Positions 27,244 through 36,039 of a stretch of DNA of 64,000 nt are shown here, in pieces. Each line of letters starts with the position of its first letter. Positions within the stretch are counted from its first letter, which is position 1. Origin of the DNA: CAIOHW01 sp964432565 (GTDB lineage: Bacteria > Bdellovibrionota > UBA1018); the NCBI GenBank assembly GCA_964432565.1, contig CAYSOA010000010.1:1-64000 (forward strand), read 5' to 3'. The notes beneath the pieces are model-generated. The model did not search any database, was not told where the DNA came from, and saw only the letters and a program-made list of their open reading frames with translations. Position numbers and translations under genes: made by a program.

Positions 27244-27957
27244 GTGGCTTCGATCGAGACCGTCATCCTTCTTTCCGGAGGCCTCGACTCCTCAGCCAAT
27301 CTGGCGCTGGCGCATGCGCGCGGCGATCGCCTGGCGGCGCTGACGGTCCACTACGGGCAACGGGCATGGGAGTCTGAGCGCCGTGCCGCCCGAGCCCTGG
27401 CTGCGCATTACGGTGCTTCCTGGCGTGAGCTCGAGCTGCCGTTTCTGGGGCAGCTGGGCGGAAGCGCGCTGACGGATGCGTCGATGGCGGTGCCCCGGCT
27501 TTCGCGCGACGTGCTCGACACCCTGAGCGTCGTCACCAAGAGTGCCGATGCCGTCTGGGTTCCCAATCGCAACGGCGTGCTGATTCATCTGGCGTGTGCC
27601 TATGCCGAATCGATGGGCGCATCGAGCGTGCTCGTTGGCTTCAATCGCGAAGAGGGCGCGACTTTTCCGGACAACACCCGCGCCTTCATGGATTCGATCA
27701 ATGCTTCGCTCGAGTACTCGACTCGCGGCAAGGTCAGGGTCGACAGCCTGACGGTCGACTTCGACAAGCGCGAGATCGTGGCCGAGCTGCGTCGTCTGGC
27801 CCGGCCGTTTCCGATGGAGCTGGTGTGGAGCTGTTATTTCGCGGGCGAGGAGCCTTGCGGAAACTGCGAGAGCTGCCAGCGACTGTTTCGGGCGCAGAAC
27901 TCAGGCTCGGAAGGGCCAGGCCAGGGGCCACAGGACCAGAGGAGATGGTCATGCTGA
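27244..27957 (+). CDS. queC: 7-cyano-7-deazaguanine synthase
   Basis: Converts 7-carboxy-7-deazaguanine to preQ0 with ATP and ammonia. The PP-loop is SGGLDSS (11-17). Zinc-binding Cys197, Cys205, Cys208 and Cys211 sit in the C-terminal knuckle CYFAGEEPCGNCESC. GTG start. 237 aa. The following DUF366 gene starts inside its last codons. Confidence 0.93.
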   Translation: MASIETVILLSGGLDSSANLALAHARGDRLAALTVHYGQRAWESERRAARALAAHYGASWRELELPFLGQLGGSALTDASMAVPRLSRDVLDTLSVVTKSADAVWVPNRNGVLIHLACAYAESMGASSVLVGFNREEGATFPDNTRAFMDSINASLEYSTRGKVRVDSLTVDFDKREIVAELRRLARPFPMELVWSCYFAGEEPCGNCESCQRLFRAQNSGSEGPGQGPQDQRRWSC

Positions 27958-28505
27958 AGACCCAGTTCATCGAGGCGACGATTCCCTACACGGGGCCCGA
28001 GCTTCGCCCTCACTTCATTCTGTCTCAGTTCAGGATTCAGGGATCGGCCGTCATCGCCTTTCGTGGTCCCTGCGACGTCAGGACCGAGGAGCTCGTCGAC
28101 TGGGAGGACCGGCTCGTCAATGACTCGATTCGAGCAGCCGAAATGGTGCACTTTTTGGGCGAATTCTTCGGCCCGACCCTTCGTGAGGGGGTATGGACTC
28201 AGCGGTTGTTTGTCTCCATTCTGGCAGAAGTGCTGCGAGAGAAGTTTTCAGTCGCGACGGTTCGCACCGGAGATGACCTGTGGATCGGCAGCCGCAAGCT
28301 GTCAGTATCGATCGTGACCTCATCGGCCGTGTCGCAGCTTCTGCACATCGGCATCAATGTCGATCCCGCCGGGGCGCCGGTAAAGGCCGTGGGACTGGCC
28401 GAGCTCGGCGTCGAGCCGGTCGCGTTCGCACACGAGGCACTCGCGCGATTTGCGGCCGAGTTTGCCGGCATCGCCGAGGCCTGCACGAAGGTGCGGCCGG
28501 TTTAG
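27951..28505 (+). CDS. DUF366-family protein in the queuosine cluster
   Basis: Resembles the COG2029/DUF366 family of unknown function: opening FIEATIPYTGPELRPHFIL and a central WEDRLVNDSIRAAEMVHF. Start chosen at ATG 27951, seven bases after AGAGGAG; ATG at 27945 would overlap that site. 184 aa, cytoplasmic. The seven-base overlap with queC suggests a role in the deazaguanine pathway or its salvage, which is inference from position only. Confidence 0.7.
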   Translation: MLKTQFIEATIPYTGPELRPHFILSQFRIQGSAVIAFRGPCDVRTEELVDWEDRLVNDSIRAAEMVHFLGEFFGPTLREGVWTQRLFVSILAEVLREKFSVATVRTGDDLWIGSRKLSVSIVTSSAVSQLLHIGINVDPAGAPVKAVGLAELGVEPVAFAHEALARFAAEFAGIAEACTKVRPV

Positions 28506-28527
28506 GGGAGTGCCGCCAGTACCGCCT

Positions 28528-28947
28528 TTATGAGTCCCGTACCCGGCCTCGAAGGCTCTTCTTCTCGGAGTGGGCCTTCTTCGCCCCCTCGCGACGCTTC
28601 AGGCTACCGTGCGTGGGTCGCGTGGCCTTTCGTTTTCTGGGATTTGCCATGGCCTCGACGAGAATCGTCCGCAGCTTTTCGAGGCACTCGTCCCGGTTGC
28701 GTCGCTGGTCGCGATGGCGATCGCAGCTCAAAAGCAGGTCTCCTTCGCTGGTGAGTCTCGGTCGGAGCTTTTCAAGAACGCGGTCGCGAAAGTGTGACGG
28801 GATACTGGTGCTCTGCAGGGCGTTCCACCGAAGCTGGCACTTGCTGTTGACCTTGTTGACGTTCTGGCCGCCCGGCCCCGAGCTTCTGACGTAGTTCAGT
28901 TCGAGCTCGTTCGGATCGATGCGAAAGAACGGAGTGATCTCCAGCAT
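28528..28947 (-). CDS. arfB: Alternative ribosome-rescue factor, ArfB-like peptidyl-tRNA hydrolase
   Basis: Release-factor domain-3 protein that frees stalled ribosomes. The catalytic GGQ lies in RSSGPGGQNVNKVNSKCQL, followed by a basic C-terminal tail (KRKATRPTHGSLKRREGAKK) that in ArfB enters the mRNA channel. Start MLEITPFFRIDPNELEL at 28947 is preferred; 12 further upstream codons lie in a repeat-like stretch. 139 aa is the usual length. Confidence 0.88.
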   Translation of the reverse strand: MLEITPFFRIDPNELELNYVRSSGPGGQNVNKVNSKCQLRWNALQSTSIPSHFRDRVLEKLRPRLTSEGDLLLSCDRHRDQRRNRDECLEKLRTILVEAMANPRKRKATRPTHGSLKRREGAKKAHSEKKSLRGRVRDS

Positions 28948-28971
28948 GAGACGAGAGTAGGACGGGATGCT

Positions 28972-29044
28972 GGCATCCGGCAACGGTCATCAGGTAGGTG
29001 GGCATCTGGTAAAGGGGCATCCGCTAAAAGGGCATTTCAATCTG
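28972..29044. repeat. Degenerate 15-bp tandem repeat
   Basis: Four exact 15-base periods start at 28985, 29000, 29015 and 29030: GGTCATCAGGTAGGT, GGGCATCTGGTAAAG, GGGCATCCGCTAAAA and GGGCATTTCAATCTG. A 13-base partial, GGCATCCGGCAAC, precedes them. Consensus is about GGGCATCYGGTAAAA. The array fills the spacer between the divergent arfB and DEAD-helicase genes. Confidence 0.75.
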
Positions 29045-29070
29045 CCGCCTTCCGCCGTAACACCCCCTCC

Positions 29071-30177
29071 ATGGATCAATTCGCCGACTTTGCCCTTCTG
29101 CCCACCCTTCTAGAGACGCTTGCCGAAAAGAAGCTTCGAAAACCCACGCCGATCCAGGCGCGTGCCATTCCGGCACTCCTGGCGCAACGATCGATCGTCG
29201 GGGTGGCCCAGACCGGTAGCGGCAAGACGCTGGCCTATGCGCTCCCGATTCTTCACCTGCTCAAGACGCTCGAGACCGCCGGCAAGGGTGTGACCCAGGA
29301 ACGCCATCCGCGTGCGGCGATTCTGGTTCCGACCCGAGAGCTGGGCGAGCAGGTGGCCAAGGTTTTCAAGGGTTTCACCCATGACACGCGACTGAGAGTG
29401 CGCTCGGTGCTCGGCGGCACGACGACCGAAGTGGCGAAGAAGAACCTCGATGGGTATTTCGAGATCCTGATCGCGACCCCCGGACGGCTGGTTCAGATGA
29501 TCGACCGAAAGCTCGTCAATCTGAATGAAGTGCGCGTTCTCGTTTTCGACGAGGCCGATCAGATGCTGGATCAGGGATTTTTCGACGATGCCCAGCGCAT
29601 CTCGCAGCTTTGTCCGGTGAAGTGCCAGCTCGCTCTGTTTTCGGCCACTTTCAGCAGCGAAGTCGAGAAGCTCGTCAGCCATCTCTTTGATGAGGCGGAT
29701 ATCATTCGCGTCGAGGGAGGCTACCAGCTGCCGGCCTCGCTGAAGACCCGAAACGAGCCCGTGCTCGATGGAGACCGTTCGTCGGTTCTGGCGAAGATTC
29801 TGCGAGAAAAGATATCGGGCGGCACGATGATCTTCTCGAACACCCGGCAGCAGTGCGACAAGCTCGGAGCGTTGCTCGACGAGTGGGGTCTTTCCTACGT
29901 GATGTATCGGGGGGAGATGGACAAGGTCGAACGGCGAAAGAACCTGCAGGCCTTTCGGGATGGAAAGATTCCGCTTCTGATTTCAACCGACCTCGCGTCG
30001 CGCGGCCTCGATCTCGAAACGGTGGATCGGGTGATCAACTTTCACCTTCCGCAGGAACTCGAGAACTACATTCACCGCGTGGGGCGCACGGCTCGGGCCG
30101 GTCGCAAGGGACTCGTGGTCAACCTCGTGACCGAACGGGACCAGTCGCTGATGGATCAGGTACGACGACTGAAGTGA
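29071..30177 (+). CDS. DEAD-box ATP-dependent RNA helicase
   Basis: RNA remodelling helicase. The Q-motif region (KPTPIQ) is followed by motif I AQTGSGKT (46-53), PTRELG, the DEAD box (160-163, in VFDEADQML), SAT (192-194), and motif VI HRVGRTARAGRKG near the end. 368 aa is a minimal two-RecA core with almost no C-terminal extension, so it cannot be assigned to RhlE, SrmB or DbpA. Its stop overlaps the convergent desaturase gene by 22 bases. Confidence 0.92.
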   Translation: MDQFADFALLPTLLETLAEKKLRKPTPIQARAIPALLAQRSIVGVAQTGSGKTLAYALPILHLLKTLETAGKGVTQERHPRAAILVPTRELGEQVAKVFKGFTHDTRLRVRSVLGGTTTEVAKKNLDGYFEILIATPGRLVQMIDRKLVNLNEVRVLVFDEADQMLDQGFFDDAQRISQLCPVKCQLALFSATFSSEVEKLVSHLFDEADIIRVEGGYQLPASLKTRNEPVLDGDRSSVLAKILREKISGGTMIFSNTRQQCDKLGALLDEWGLSYVMYRGEMDKVERRKNLQAFRDGKIPLLISTDLASRGLDLETVDRVINFHLPQELENYIHRVGRTARAGRKGLVVNLVTERDQSLMDQVRRLK

Positions 30178-31067
30178 GCCTCTTGCAGCCACAGGGGGCT
30201 GTGTCCTGTGGCGCGCCGTCGATGCACGTGCCGGATCTCGGCCAGGCCCACCCGGCTCAATAGCCAAATGTAGGCGTAACCGATGTCAAACTCCCAGGGC
30301 TTGTGGCGAAACGAGCACGAGCTGGGATGGGAGTGGTGGTTGTTGTGGTCCAGCTCGCCGCAGATCATCCAGTTGAGGATGAACACGAAGCCCAGATTTC
30401 GGCTGTTGTCGGTGGTCTTGTAGGTGCGGTAGCCGAACCAGTGCGCGAGAGCGTTCACGCCGCCCACGGCAAAGATCGGGGAGATCAGAAACGTGGTGGT
30501 CATCAGGATCAGTCCCCAGAGCGGGCCGAAGGCCACCATCAGCAGAGCACCCAGCACGATCGGAGCCTGAAAAAGATGATCGGCGATATGACGCTCGAGG
30601 CGATTGACCGGCAGCCGGTTGCGGATTTTCAATACTTCAGGATGCGACTTGGCGCGCGAGTAGTCGGCCACTCCCAGAAAAAACACGCGAGCCAGGCCCT
30701 TTTGAACGGGGCTGTGCGGGTCGAGAGGCTGGTCGGAGTGTGCATGGTGGTAGACGTGCACTGAAACCCAGTCGAGCTTCGACATGCTGGTCGTGGCCCA
30801 GAGCCAGATCTGCATGGCCGAGTCGAGGACTGGATGAAACTTGACGCCCTTGTGCGTGTGGGCCCGATGAAAGCAGAGGCTCATGGCCGTGATCGTCAGG
30901 TGGGTCATGAAAAACAGGTAAAGGCCCAGCTTCAACAGGGGGCTGCCCTCGAAAGCCGAGACGAAGACTCCTCCTGGGCCCAGCAGCTGATGCACGATTC
31001 CGGCAAAGCCCAGATACGCGAGAACGAAGGGGGCGACGCTGCGAAGCACCGAAAGGGTCTTTTTCAT
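30156..31067 (-). CDS. Membrane fatty acid (acyl-CoA/acyl-lipid) desaturase
   Basis: Integral diiron desaturase of the delta-9 type. Three His boxes are present: HRAHTH (67-72), HVYHH (104-108) and the NNHHSH group near 247. Four hydrophobic segments are visible. 303 aa. It should introduce a cis double bond into C16/C18 chains and adjust membrane fluidity. Electron donors are not encoded nearby. Divergent from ppx over 86 bp. Confidence 0.88.
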   Translation of the reverse strand: MKKTLSVLRSVAPFVLAYLGFAGIVHQLLGPGGVFVSAFEGSPLLKLGLYLFFMTHLTITAMSLCFHRAHTHKGVKFHPVLDSAMQIWLWATTSMSKLDWVSVHVYHHAHSDQPLDPHSPVQKGLARVFFLGVADYSRAKSHPEVLKIRNRLPVNRLERHIADHLFQAPIVLGALLMVAFGPLWGLILMTTTFLISPIFAVGGVNALAHWFGYRTYKTTDNSRNLGFVFILNWMICGELDHNNHHSHPSSCSFRHKPWEFDIGYAYIWLLSRVGLAEIRHVHRRRATGHSPLWLQEAHFSRRT

Positions 31068-31153
31068 TCCATCAGCCTAGCCTCTGCCGAACCGATTCGT
31101 TGTAATTCTTGTGTAAGGATTGAAAAACGCTCGGTTTCGCCTGAGGCTGAAGT

Positions 31154-32665
31154 ATGCGCTTCGGCATCATTGATCTGGGCACCAATTCGGTGCGATTTGA
31201 CGTCCATCAGGTAACGGCTACGGGAAAATCGCGGCTGCTCCATCGTGAGAAGCTGATGGTGCGGCTGGGGCAGGGTGTTTTTTTGAAGGGGCGGCTGAAT
31301 GTCGAGGCCCGTCGGCGTACCGTGCATGCGTTTCAGAGTTTTGCGCGCACCTGCCAGGATCTTTCGGTCAAACGGATTGTGGCCTTCGGAACGAGCGCCC
31401 TGCGCGAGGCAACCGACAGTGCCTCGCTTCTCGAGCAGATTCATGTCGAGTCGGGAATCGAAGTGAAGGTGATCTCGGGAGCCGAAGAGGCTCGCCTGAT
31501 CGCCCGGGGAGTGCTTTCGAACGAAAAGCTGCCGAAGGGTCGGTTTGCACTCGTGGATATCGGTGGGGGGAGCACCGAGATCTCGATCTGCCAGGGATCG
31601 AAGGTGCTCTTCTCCGAGAGCTTTCCCATCGGAACCGCGAGACTGCAGCAGGTGTTCCTGAAAAGCAGCCCTCCGCAGCGAGTCAACGGGCGCGATCCGG
31701 TGCTTGAACTTCGACTCTATCTTCGTTCCGTGCTCTGGCCCAAGATGCGAGGCGAACACTGGCCGAAGGTCGAACAGGTCATCGGATCGAGCGGCACCAT
31801 CAAGGCGCTTTACCGCATGTGCAGGCATGCCGACTCCGGGCGCCTCGCCTCGCGCAAGGGAGTCTCGGAGCTCGTTGAGCGGATGCAGGAAATGGAGACC
31901 CTCGAGCTTCTTGCGATTCCCGGCATGGAGCCCAAGCGTGTCGACATGATCCTCTCGGGCAGCATCCTTTTTGACGAGTGCCTGCAGGCCGTGGGTGCGA
32001 AGCGCTTTCGATTTACTCCCTTTTCACTTCGAGACGGCATTCTCGAAGAGGAGATTGAGCTCGCCTCTCGTCATGAAAAATCCCATCTGGGCCTGCATCT
32101 CGACGAGCTGGTACAAAAGGCCCGGCGCTGCGGCATCCATGAAGGCCACCTTCAGTCGGTGCGCACGATGGCGGTCCTGCTGTTTGACCGGCTGAAGGGG
32201 GTGCACCGGCTTCGGTCCGAGTGGAGGTCCTTTCTCGAGGCGGCTGCGATCCTGCATGACGTGGGCGAGGTGGTCAGTCCGACCCAGCATGGCCGGCACT
32301 CCTATTACATTGCCCGAAACATGGATCTACCGTCTCTCGAGAACTGGGAGCGTGAGTTTCTGGCTCAGCTCTGTCTCTGGCATGCGGGGGGCAGTCCGGA
32401 CTTCAAGAAGGTGGCGGCCCTGCGCGAGCCCCTGCGCCGAGAGGCCTTCTTCAAGCTCCTTTCGCTTTTGCGCGTTGCCGATGCGCTCGATCGCAGCCAC
32501 AAGGGAGCGCCCTGCCTGCGAGAGGTGAGTCTCCGACGCGGGATCGTCGAGCTGAAGCTCGATTCGAGGCGGTCCTCCGATCTGGAGGTGCTGCGTGTCG
32601 AGCAAAAGAAGGAGCTCTTCGAGGAAGTATTCGGGCGCCGGCTGGTGGTGAAGCGGGGGCGGTGA
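31154..32665 (+). CDS. ppx: Exopolyphosphatase / pppGpp phosphatase family protein
   Basis: Ppx/GppA enzyme releasing phosphate from polyphosphate ends or from pppGpp. The actin-like ATPase fold starts MRFGIIDLGTNSVRFDV. The second phosphate loop is LVDIGGGSTEIS and the third GSSGTIKAL. The C-terminal half (about 310-500) holds an HD-like helical domain (ILHDVGEVV). 503 aa is the long form. ppk1 lies 5.8 kb downstream on the opposite strand, with the accessory cluster in between. Confidence 0.88.
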   Translation: MRFGIIDLGTNSVRFDVHQVTATGKSRLLHREKLMVRLGQGVFLKGRLNVEARRRTVHAFQSFARTCQDLSVKRIVAFGTSALREATDSASLLEQIHVESGIEVKVISGAEEARLIARGVLSNEKLPKGRFALVDIGGGSTEISICQGSKVLFSESFPIGTARLQQVFLKSSPPQRVNGRDPVLELRLYLRSVLWPKMRGEHWPKVEQVIGSSGTIKALYRMCRHADSGRLASRKGVSELVERMQEMETLELLAIPGMEPKRVDMILSGSILFDECLQAVGAKRFRFTPFSLRDGILEEEIELASRHEKSHLGLHLDELVQKARRCGIHEGHLQSVRTMAVLLFDRLKGVHRLRSEWRSFLEAAAILHDVGEVVSPTQHGRHSYYIARNMDLPSLENWEREFLAQLCLWHAGGSPDFKKVAALREPLRREAFFKLLSLLRVADALDRSHKGAPCLREVSLRRGIVELKLDSRRSSDLEVLRVEQKKELFEEVFGRRLVVKRGR

Positions 32666-32740
32666 GGATGGCTCCTTTGGAGGATTTAGTTAAATATTTT
32701 TAAGTTATTGTCTCCTGGCTTCGCACCGATCCGGCTCATA

Positions 32741-33886
32741 ATGGATCTCGTCGCGCTTCAGCGCTACTTTAGAAAAAACGTGAAACCGAATGTCCTTGAT
32801 TGGGATGAGAAGGGTTACTTTCCTCAAGGTGTTTTTGAGGAACTTTTTCGGTTGGGACTCATGACGGCCGCTTATCCTCGGTCCTGCGGAGGCACGGAGA
32901 ACACGACGGAGATGCTTCTGGAAGTGGCTCGTGAGCTCGGGTACTTCTCTCCCGGAATCTTCTCGAGCTGGGTCGCCAATATCTTTGCCCAGACTGCAAT
33001 CGCCCAAAATGCGCCCTCGCACCTGATGGAGGAGCTCGCGCGCGACCAAATCAAGGGAATGAGCCTCCTGAGTTTGGCGGCAAATGAGTCGGGTGCTGGA
33101 AGCGATCTGCGGACCATCCAGACCCGAGCAGTCCGGGTTCCTGGAGGGTTCAGAATCAGTGGCGCCAAGCACTTTATTACGAATGCGAATCACGCATCCC
33201 ATTTTCTGGTTCTAGTGGAAACGCGTGGGGAGTCATCCCCTGAGCTGACGTTCGTCTTGATTCCTTCCAATTCTGAAGGAATCTCCATTGAAAGGCCCAT
33301 CGAAAAGCTGGGTCAGGGAGAGTCCAATACCTCGAATTTGGAGTTTGAAAATGTGTTCGTCCCAGAGCGGGCCGTCCTGGGTGCATGCGGCTCTGGGCTC
33401 GATATCTTGGCTCGTGCGATCAGTCGATCGAAGACCTTGATCTCCGGAGCAGCGGTGGGAGTTGCTCGACGGGCACACGAGGAGGTTGTTCAGTATCTTT
33501 CGATGACCGAACGTTCCGGCAAGAGCCTCCTGTCGCGTAAGGATCTCCAGACGGTGTTGGTCAATCACCACGTTCAGATGAACGCAGGCTGGGGACTGGC
33601 AAGAGAAGCCGCCTTGGCCTGGGATCGGAATGGCGTGGCAGTCCTGGAGGCGAGCATGGCCAAGCTATTTTGCGCAGACATGGCCGTGAGCGTGGTCGAT
33701 GACTCGATTGAGATGCTGGGCGCCCGCGGATACCTGAGGGATGGGATCCTGGCGAAATTGTACCGCGACGTGAAGCTGTTCGAGATTTATGAGGGTGCGT
33801 CATCCATTCAAGTCGCCCTCATTGCCAGGGAGATGATCTCGAAGCTTCAGTCTCCCCTGGAAATGAAAAGGAGATCCGCAGCGTGA
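32741..33886 (+). CDS. Acyl-CoA dehydrogenase of the accessory cluster
   Basis: Flavoprotein that oxidises an acyl thioester to the 2-enoyl form. Helical N-domain, FAD/substrate beta-domain (SLAANESGAGSDL, FRISGAKHFITNA), and a C-terminal helical domain with the catalytic Glu in EIYEGASSIQ. ATG at 32741 is chosen since the open region upstream has no domain. 381 aa. The next gene begins within its stop (GTGA), so the two are coupled. It stands away from fadJ/fadI, suggesting a biosynthetic rather than degradative role (inference). Confidence 0.87.
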   Translation: MDLVALQRYFRKNVKPNVLDWDEKGYFPQGVFEELFRLGLMTAAYPRSCGGTENTTEMLLEVARELGYFSPGIFSSWVANIFAQTAIAQNAPSHLMEELARDQIKGMSLLSLAANESGAGSDLRTIQTRAVRVPGGFRISGAKHFITNANHASHFLVLVETRGESSPELTFVLIPSNSEGISIERPIEKLGQGESNTSNLEFENVFVPERAVLGACGSGLDILARAISRSKTLISGAAVGVARRAHEEVVQYLSMTERSGKSLLSRKDLQTVLVNHHVQMNAGWGLAREAALAWDRNGVAVLEASMAKLFCADMAVSVVDDSIEMLGARGYLRDGILAKLYRDVKLFEIYEGASSIQVALIAREMISKLQSPLEMKRRSAA

Positions 33887-34572
33887 ATCTCAGCTTGAAT
33901 GAATTGAAGTACCTCACGTTTCCCGGGGCTGATCCGTCTCCGGAGTGGCGTTCGGCTTACGAGGAGGCCTACGGGCTCTGGCATTCGGTCTGGGGGGCAA
34001 CGTTTCGCGAGTTGGATGGGACGGATCGTGTTTTTTCCGATGACTTCACTCGGCAGCACCGTATCGGCGCCATCATGAGGGGAGATTCCTGCATTGGTGT
34101 TGTCCTGCTTCGTGTGGTTGATTTCAGCATTCGGGTCGCGAGACATGACTCGTATTTCAAGGTGTGGTCGGACCACGCCATTTCTCAACTGATTCGGGAT
34201 GGGGGAAGGGTGGGAGTCGGAAGCCACATCACAGTCCATCCAGACTATCGGGGAGAGCTCGGTGATGGGATTCGGCTGAAGAGCCTTCTGCTCGGTCTCT
34301 GCCTGAGAGAGTCTTTGGACCTAGGGGCCGATGTGATGACGGGCAATCTTCGCTGCAATCGAGGAATGAAGCGATCAGGAGATGAGTTTCTGGCCACACC
34401 AATTGAGCACTGCATTCATCATGGGGTTGGGGTTGATCTTGTCGCTTTCTATCGCCGGACGATTCAGTCATCTCAGGTCTTCTTAAGGAATTTCGCTCTC
34501 GAGTCCTTGTGGAGAAGGCGAATGGAATTCGGTTCAGGAAATGACCGCACCGTCAAAGAAGCGGCGGGATGA
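33883..34572 (+). CDS. GNAT/LuxI-like acyltransferase
   Basis: A 229-residue protein with the pattern of acyl-CoA or acyl-ACP N-acyltransferases. It opens with YEEAYGLWHSVWG, then ELDGTDRVFSDDF (43-55), which recalls the E.D.fD segment of LuxI and FeeM-type N-acyl amino acid synthases. A strand-turn-helix, VGSHITVHPDYRG (112-124), replaces the usual GNAT motif A. It lies between an acyl-CoA dehydrogenase and a diiron protein. Substrate unknown. Family assignment rests on weak motifs and could be wrong. Confidence 0.6.
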   Translation: MNLSLNELKYLTFPGADPSPEWRSAYEEAYGLWHSVWGATFRELDGTDRVFSDDFTRQHRIGAIMRGDSCIGVVLLRVVDFSIRVARHDSYFKVWSDHAISQLIRDGGRVGVGSHITVHPDYRGELGDGIRLKSLLLGLCLRESLDLGADVMTGNLRCNRGMKRSGDEFLATPIEHCIHHGVGVDLVAFYRRTIQSSQVFLRNFALESLWRRRMEFGSGNDRTVKEAAG

Positions 34573-34588
34573 AAACAGGAGAACACGC

Positions 34589-35230
34589 ATGTTGAATCTT
34601 CAGGCAGCAGTAGACAAGGAAATGGAGAAAACTCGCCCGATCATCCTCGGGTTTCCTTGGGAGAATCCGGAAGCATACTCCATGTGGCTCGTTCAGACGT
34701 ACCATATGGTGAATCACTCGACGCGTTTGGTGGCTCTTGCCGGAGCGCTTGCTCCGATCGATCAGAATGACCTTCATGCACGATTTGTCGACCACTCGCG
34801 CGAAGAGCGTGGTCATCAGTTGATCTGCATCAATGACCTGAAGGCCTTGGGTCGAAGGCTTGAGGATTATCGCTGTCTTGCGGCTTCGTCTGCAATGTAC
34901 CAACTCCAGTACTTTTGGATTCAGCATCGGGGCCCGGCATCCTTCTTCGGCTATACGCTCTCACTGGAGTGTCTTGCCGGTGCATTTGGTGCCGAAATTT
35001 ATCGTCGGTCGCTGGCCGCGCACGGCCCGAAAGCCACGCGGTTCCTCAAGCTGCACGTCGAAGATGATGTCGAACATACGGAAAAGGCATTCGCGACCGT
35101 CGCGAAGCTATCCGAACGTGAGCTTCATATGGCTCACGAGAACCTACTGCTGTCTGCCGAACTGTACCGCTCAATGCTGATCGGTGTTCGCGAGGCCTTC
35201 GAGGTTGGAGTTGACAATAAAGCAGCCTAG
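34589..35230 (+). CDS. Haem-oxygenase-like diiron (iron-containing redox enzyme) protein
   Basis: All-helical protein with spaced metal-ligand motifs typical of haem-oxygenase-like diiron oxidases: HSREERGH (69-76), SLE with Glu127, and HVEDDVEH (156-163). Such enzymes oxidise fatty or amino acid derivatives (for example UndA, BesC, SznF). ATG at 34589 has AGGAG nearby; an earlier ATG at 34541 overlaps the gene upstream. 213 aa. Reaction unknown. It is the third gene of the likely operon with the dehydrogenase and the acyltransferase. Confidence 0.68.
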   Translation: MLNLQAAVDKEMEKTRPIILGFPWENPEAYSMWLVQTYHMVNHSTRLVALAGALAPIDQNDLHARFVDHSREERGHQLICINDLKALGRRLEDYRCLAASSAMYQLQYFWIQHRGPASFFGYTLSLECLAGAFGAEIYRRSLAAHGPKATRFLKLHVEDDVEHTEKAFATVAKLSERELHMAHENLLLSAELYRSMLIGVREAFEVGVDNKAA

Positions 35231-35970
35231 GTCTGCATCTGGGGTGCATCCACGAGCCGAAGCGTGCTCTTCCGCTGAGTCGGCTGATGAGCCTGAAATT
35301 TATCTATAGTTCTCGCACCTTCGATGGCGATTGTTGCCGCAGGGGTGGAGGTACCTTCATGGAAAAGAGGGGCGGCCCAGAGCCACTTCACTTCCACGGT
35401 CAGTCGGTCTTCTGAATAAACCTCGTGAGCAAGATACGTCGGAATCTTCGGATCAACGGTCGATGAGATCTCGCCCCCATAGACCTTTCCCACGAATTGA
35501 ATCATGTGGTTCAAGATCGATGAATCGCGATCGTAAAGGAGATCCCAGCTGGAACTGTAGAGCTCTTCAATCGTGTAGCTGCAGTGGCGATAGAAGTTGA
35601 AATTTCGAAAGAGCTGAACTCCCTCAGGAGAGTGAATTTCGATCACGGATTCGTTCGTCATTTTGGAGAAGAAGTCTGATGGAGGGCGCAGACCGAATTC
35701 CTTGATCGCGTTCCAGATCAGGCTCGTCGAATCGGTCATGGATTTTCCCTGGCTGCGGGTCATTTCGCAGACCTTGACGCACAAGGAGAGTGCATGGAGG
35801 ATGGCGTTCTGCTCGCGTGAGGTCTTTTTGCTGAACAGCGGGAGTGCGGCATCCTTGAAGGCAATCAGGCGAACGCCGGCTTCGTTAGCCATGGCCTGGT
35901 AAGCGAGGGAGAGCTGGCGGAATTTGTCCTGATTCTGGGTGAGTTCGTCATGTTGTGATGCTGAAATCAT
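35227..35970 (-). CDS. Unknown 247-residue protein of the accessory cluster
   Basis: Not recognised. Soluble, without leader. The N-terminal 100 residues are helical (EQNAILHALSLCVKVCEM). The C-terminal half looks beta-rich (KIPTYLAHEVYSEDRLTVEV). Its stop overlaps the convergent diiron gene by four bases, and it is divergent from an Xre-type regulator across an AT-rich 69-bp spacer. Sensor or regulatory partner of the cluster is possible but unsupported. Confidence 0.6.
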   Translation of the reverse strand: MISASQHDELTQNQDKFRQLSLAYQAMANEAGVRLIAFKDAALPLFSKKTSREQNAILHALSLCVKVCEMTRSQGKSMTDSTSLIWNAIKEFGLRPPSDFFSKMTNESVIEIHSPEGVQLFRNFNFYRHCSYTIEELYSSSWDLLYDRDSSILNHMIQFVGKVYGGEISSTVDPKIPTYLAHEVYSEDRLTVEVKWLWAAPLFHEGTSTPAATIAIEGARTIDKFQAHQPTQRKSTLRLVDAPQMQT

Positions 35971-36039
35971 AGTTGTCCGAATACTTAATAAAAATAATCA
36001 GGAATAGCAACCGTTGGCGCGTAGCAAGGATTTGAAGGA

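Noticed and set aside
28972..29044. CRISPR-like array
   Set aside because: Units are 15 bases long, degenerate and without spacers; no cas genes nearby.
32688..32705. AGTTAA...TTAAGT half-sites before the acyl-CoA dehydrogenase gene resembling the 38094 repeat
   Set aside because: The two halves are not inverted matches (the right side should be TTAACT), so relation to the operator-like repeat is not supported.
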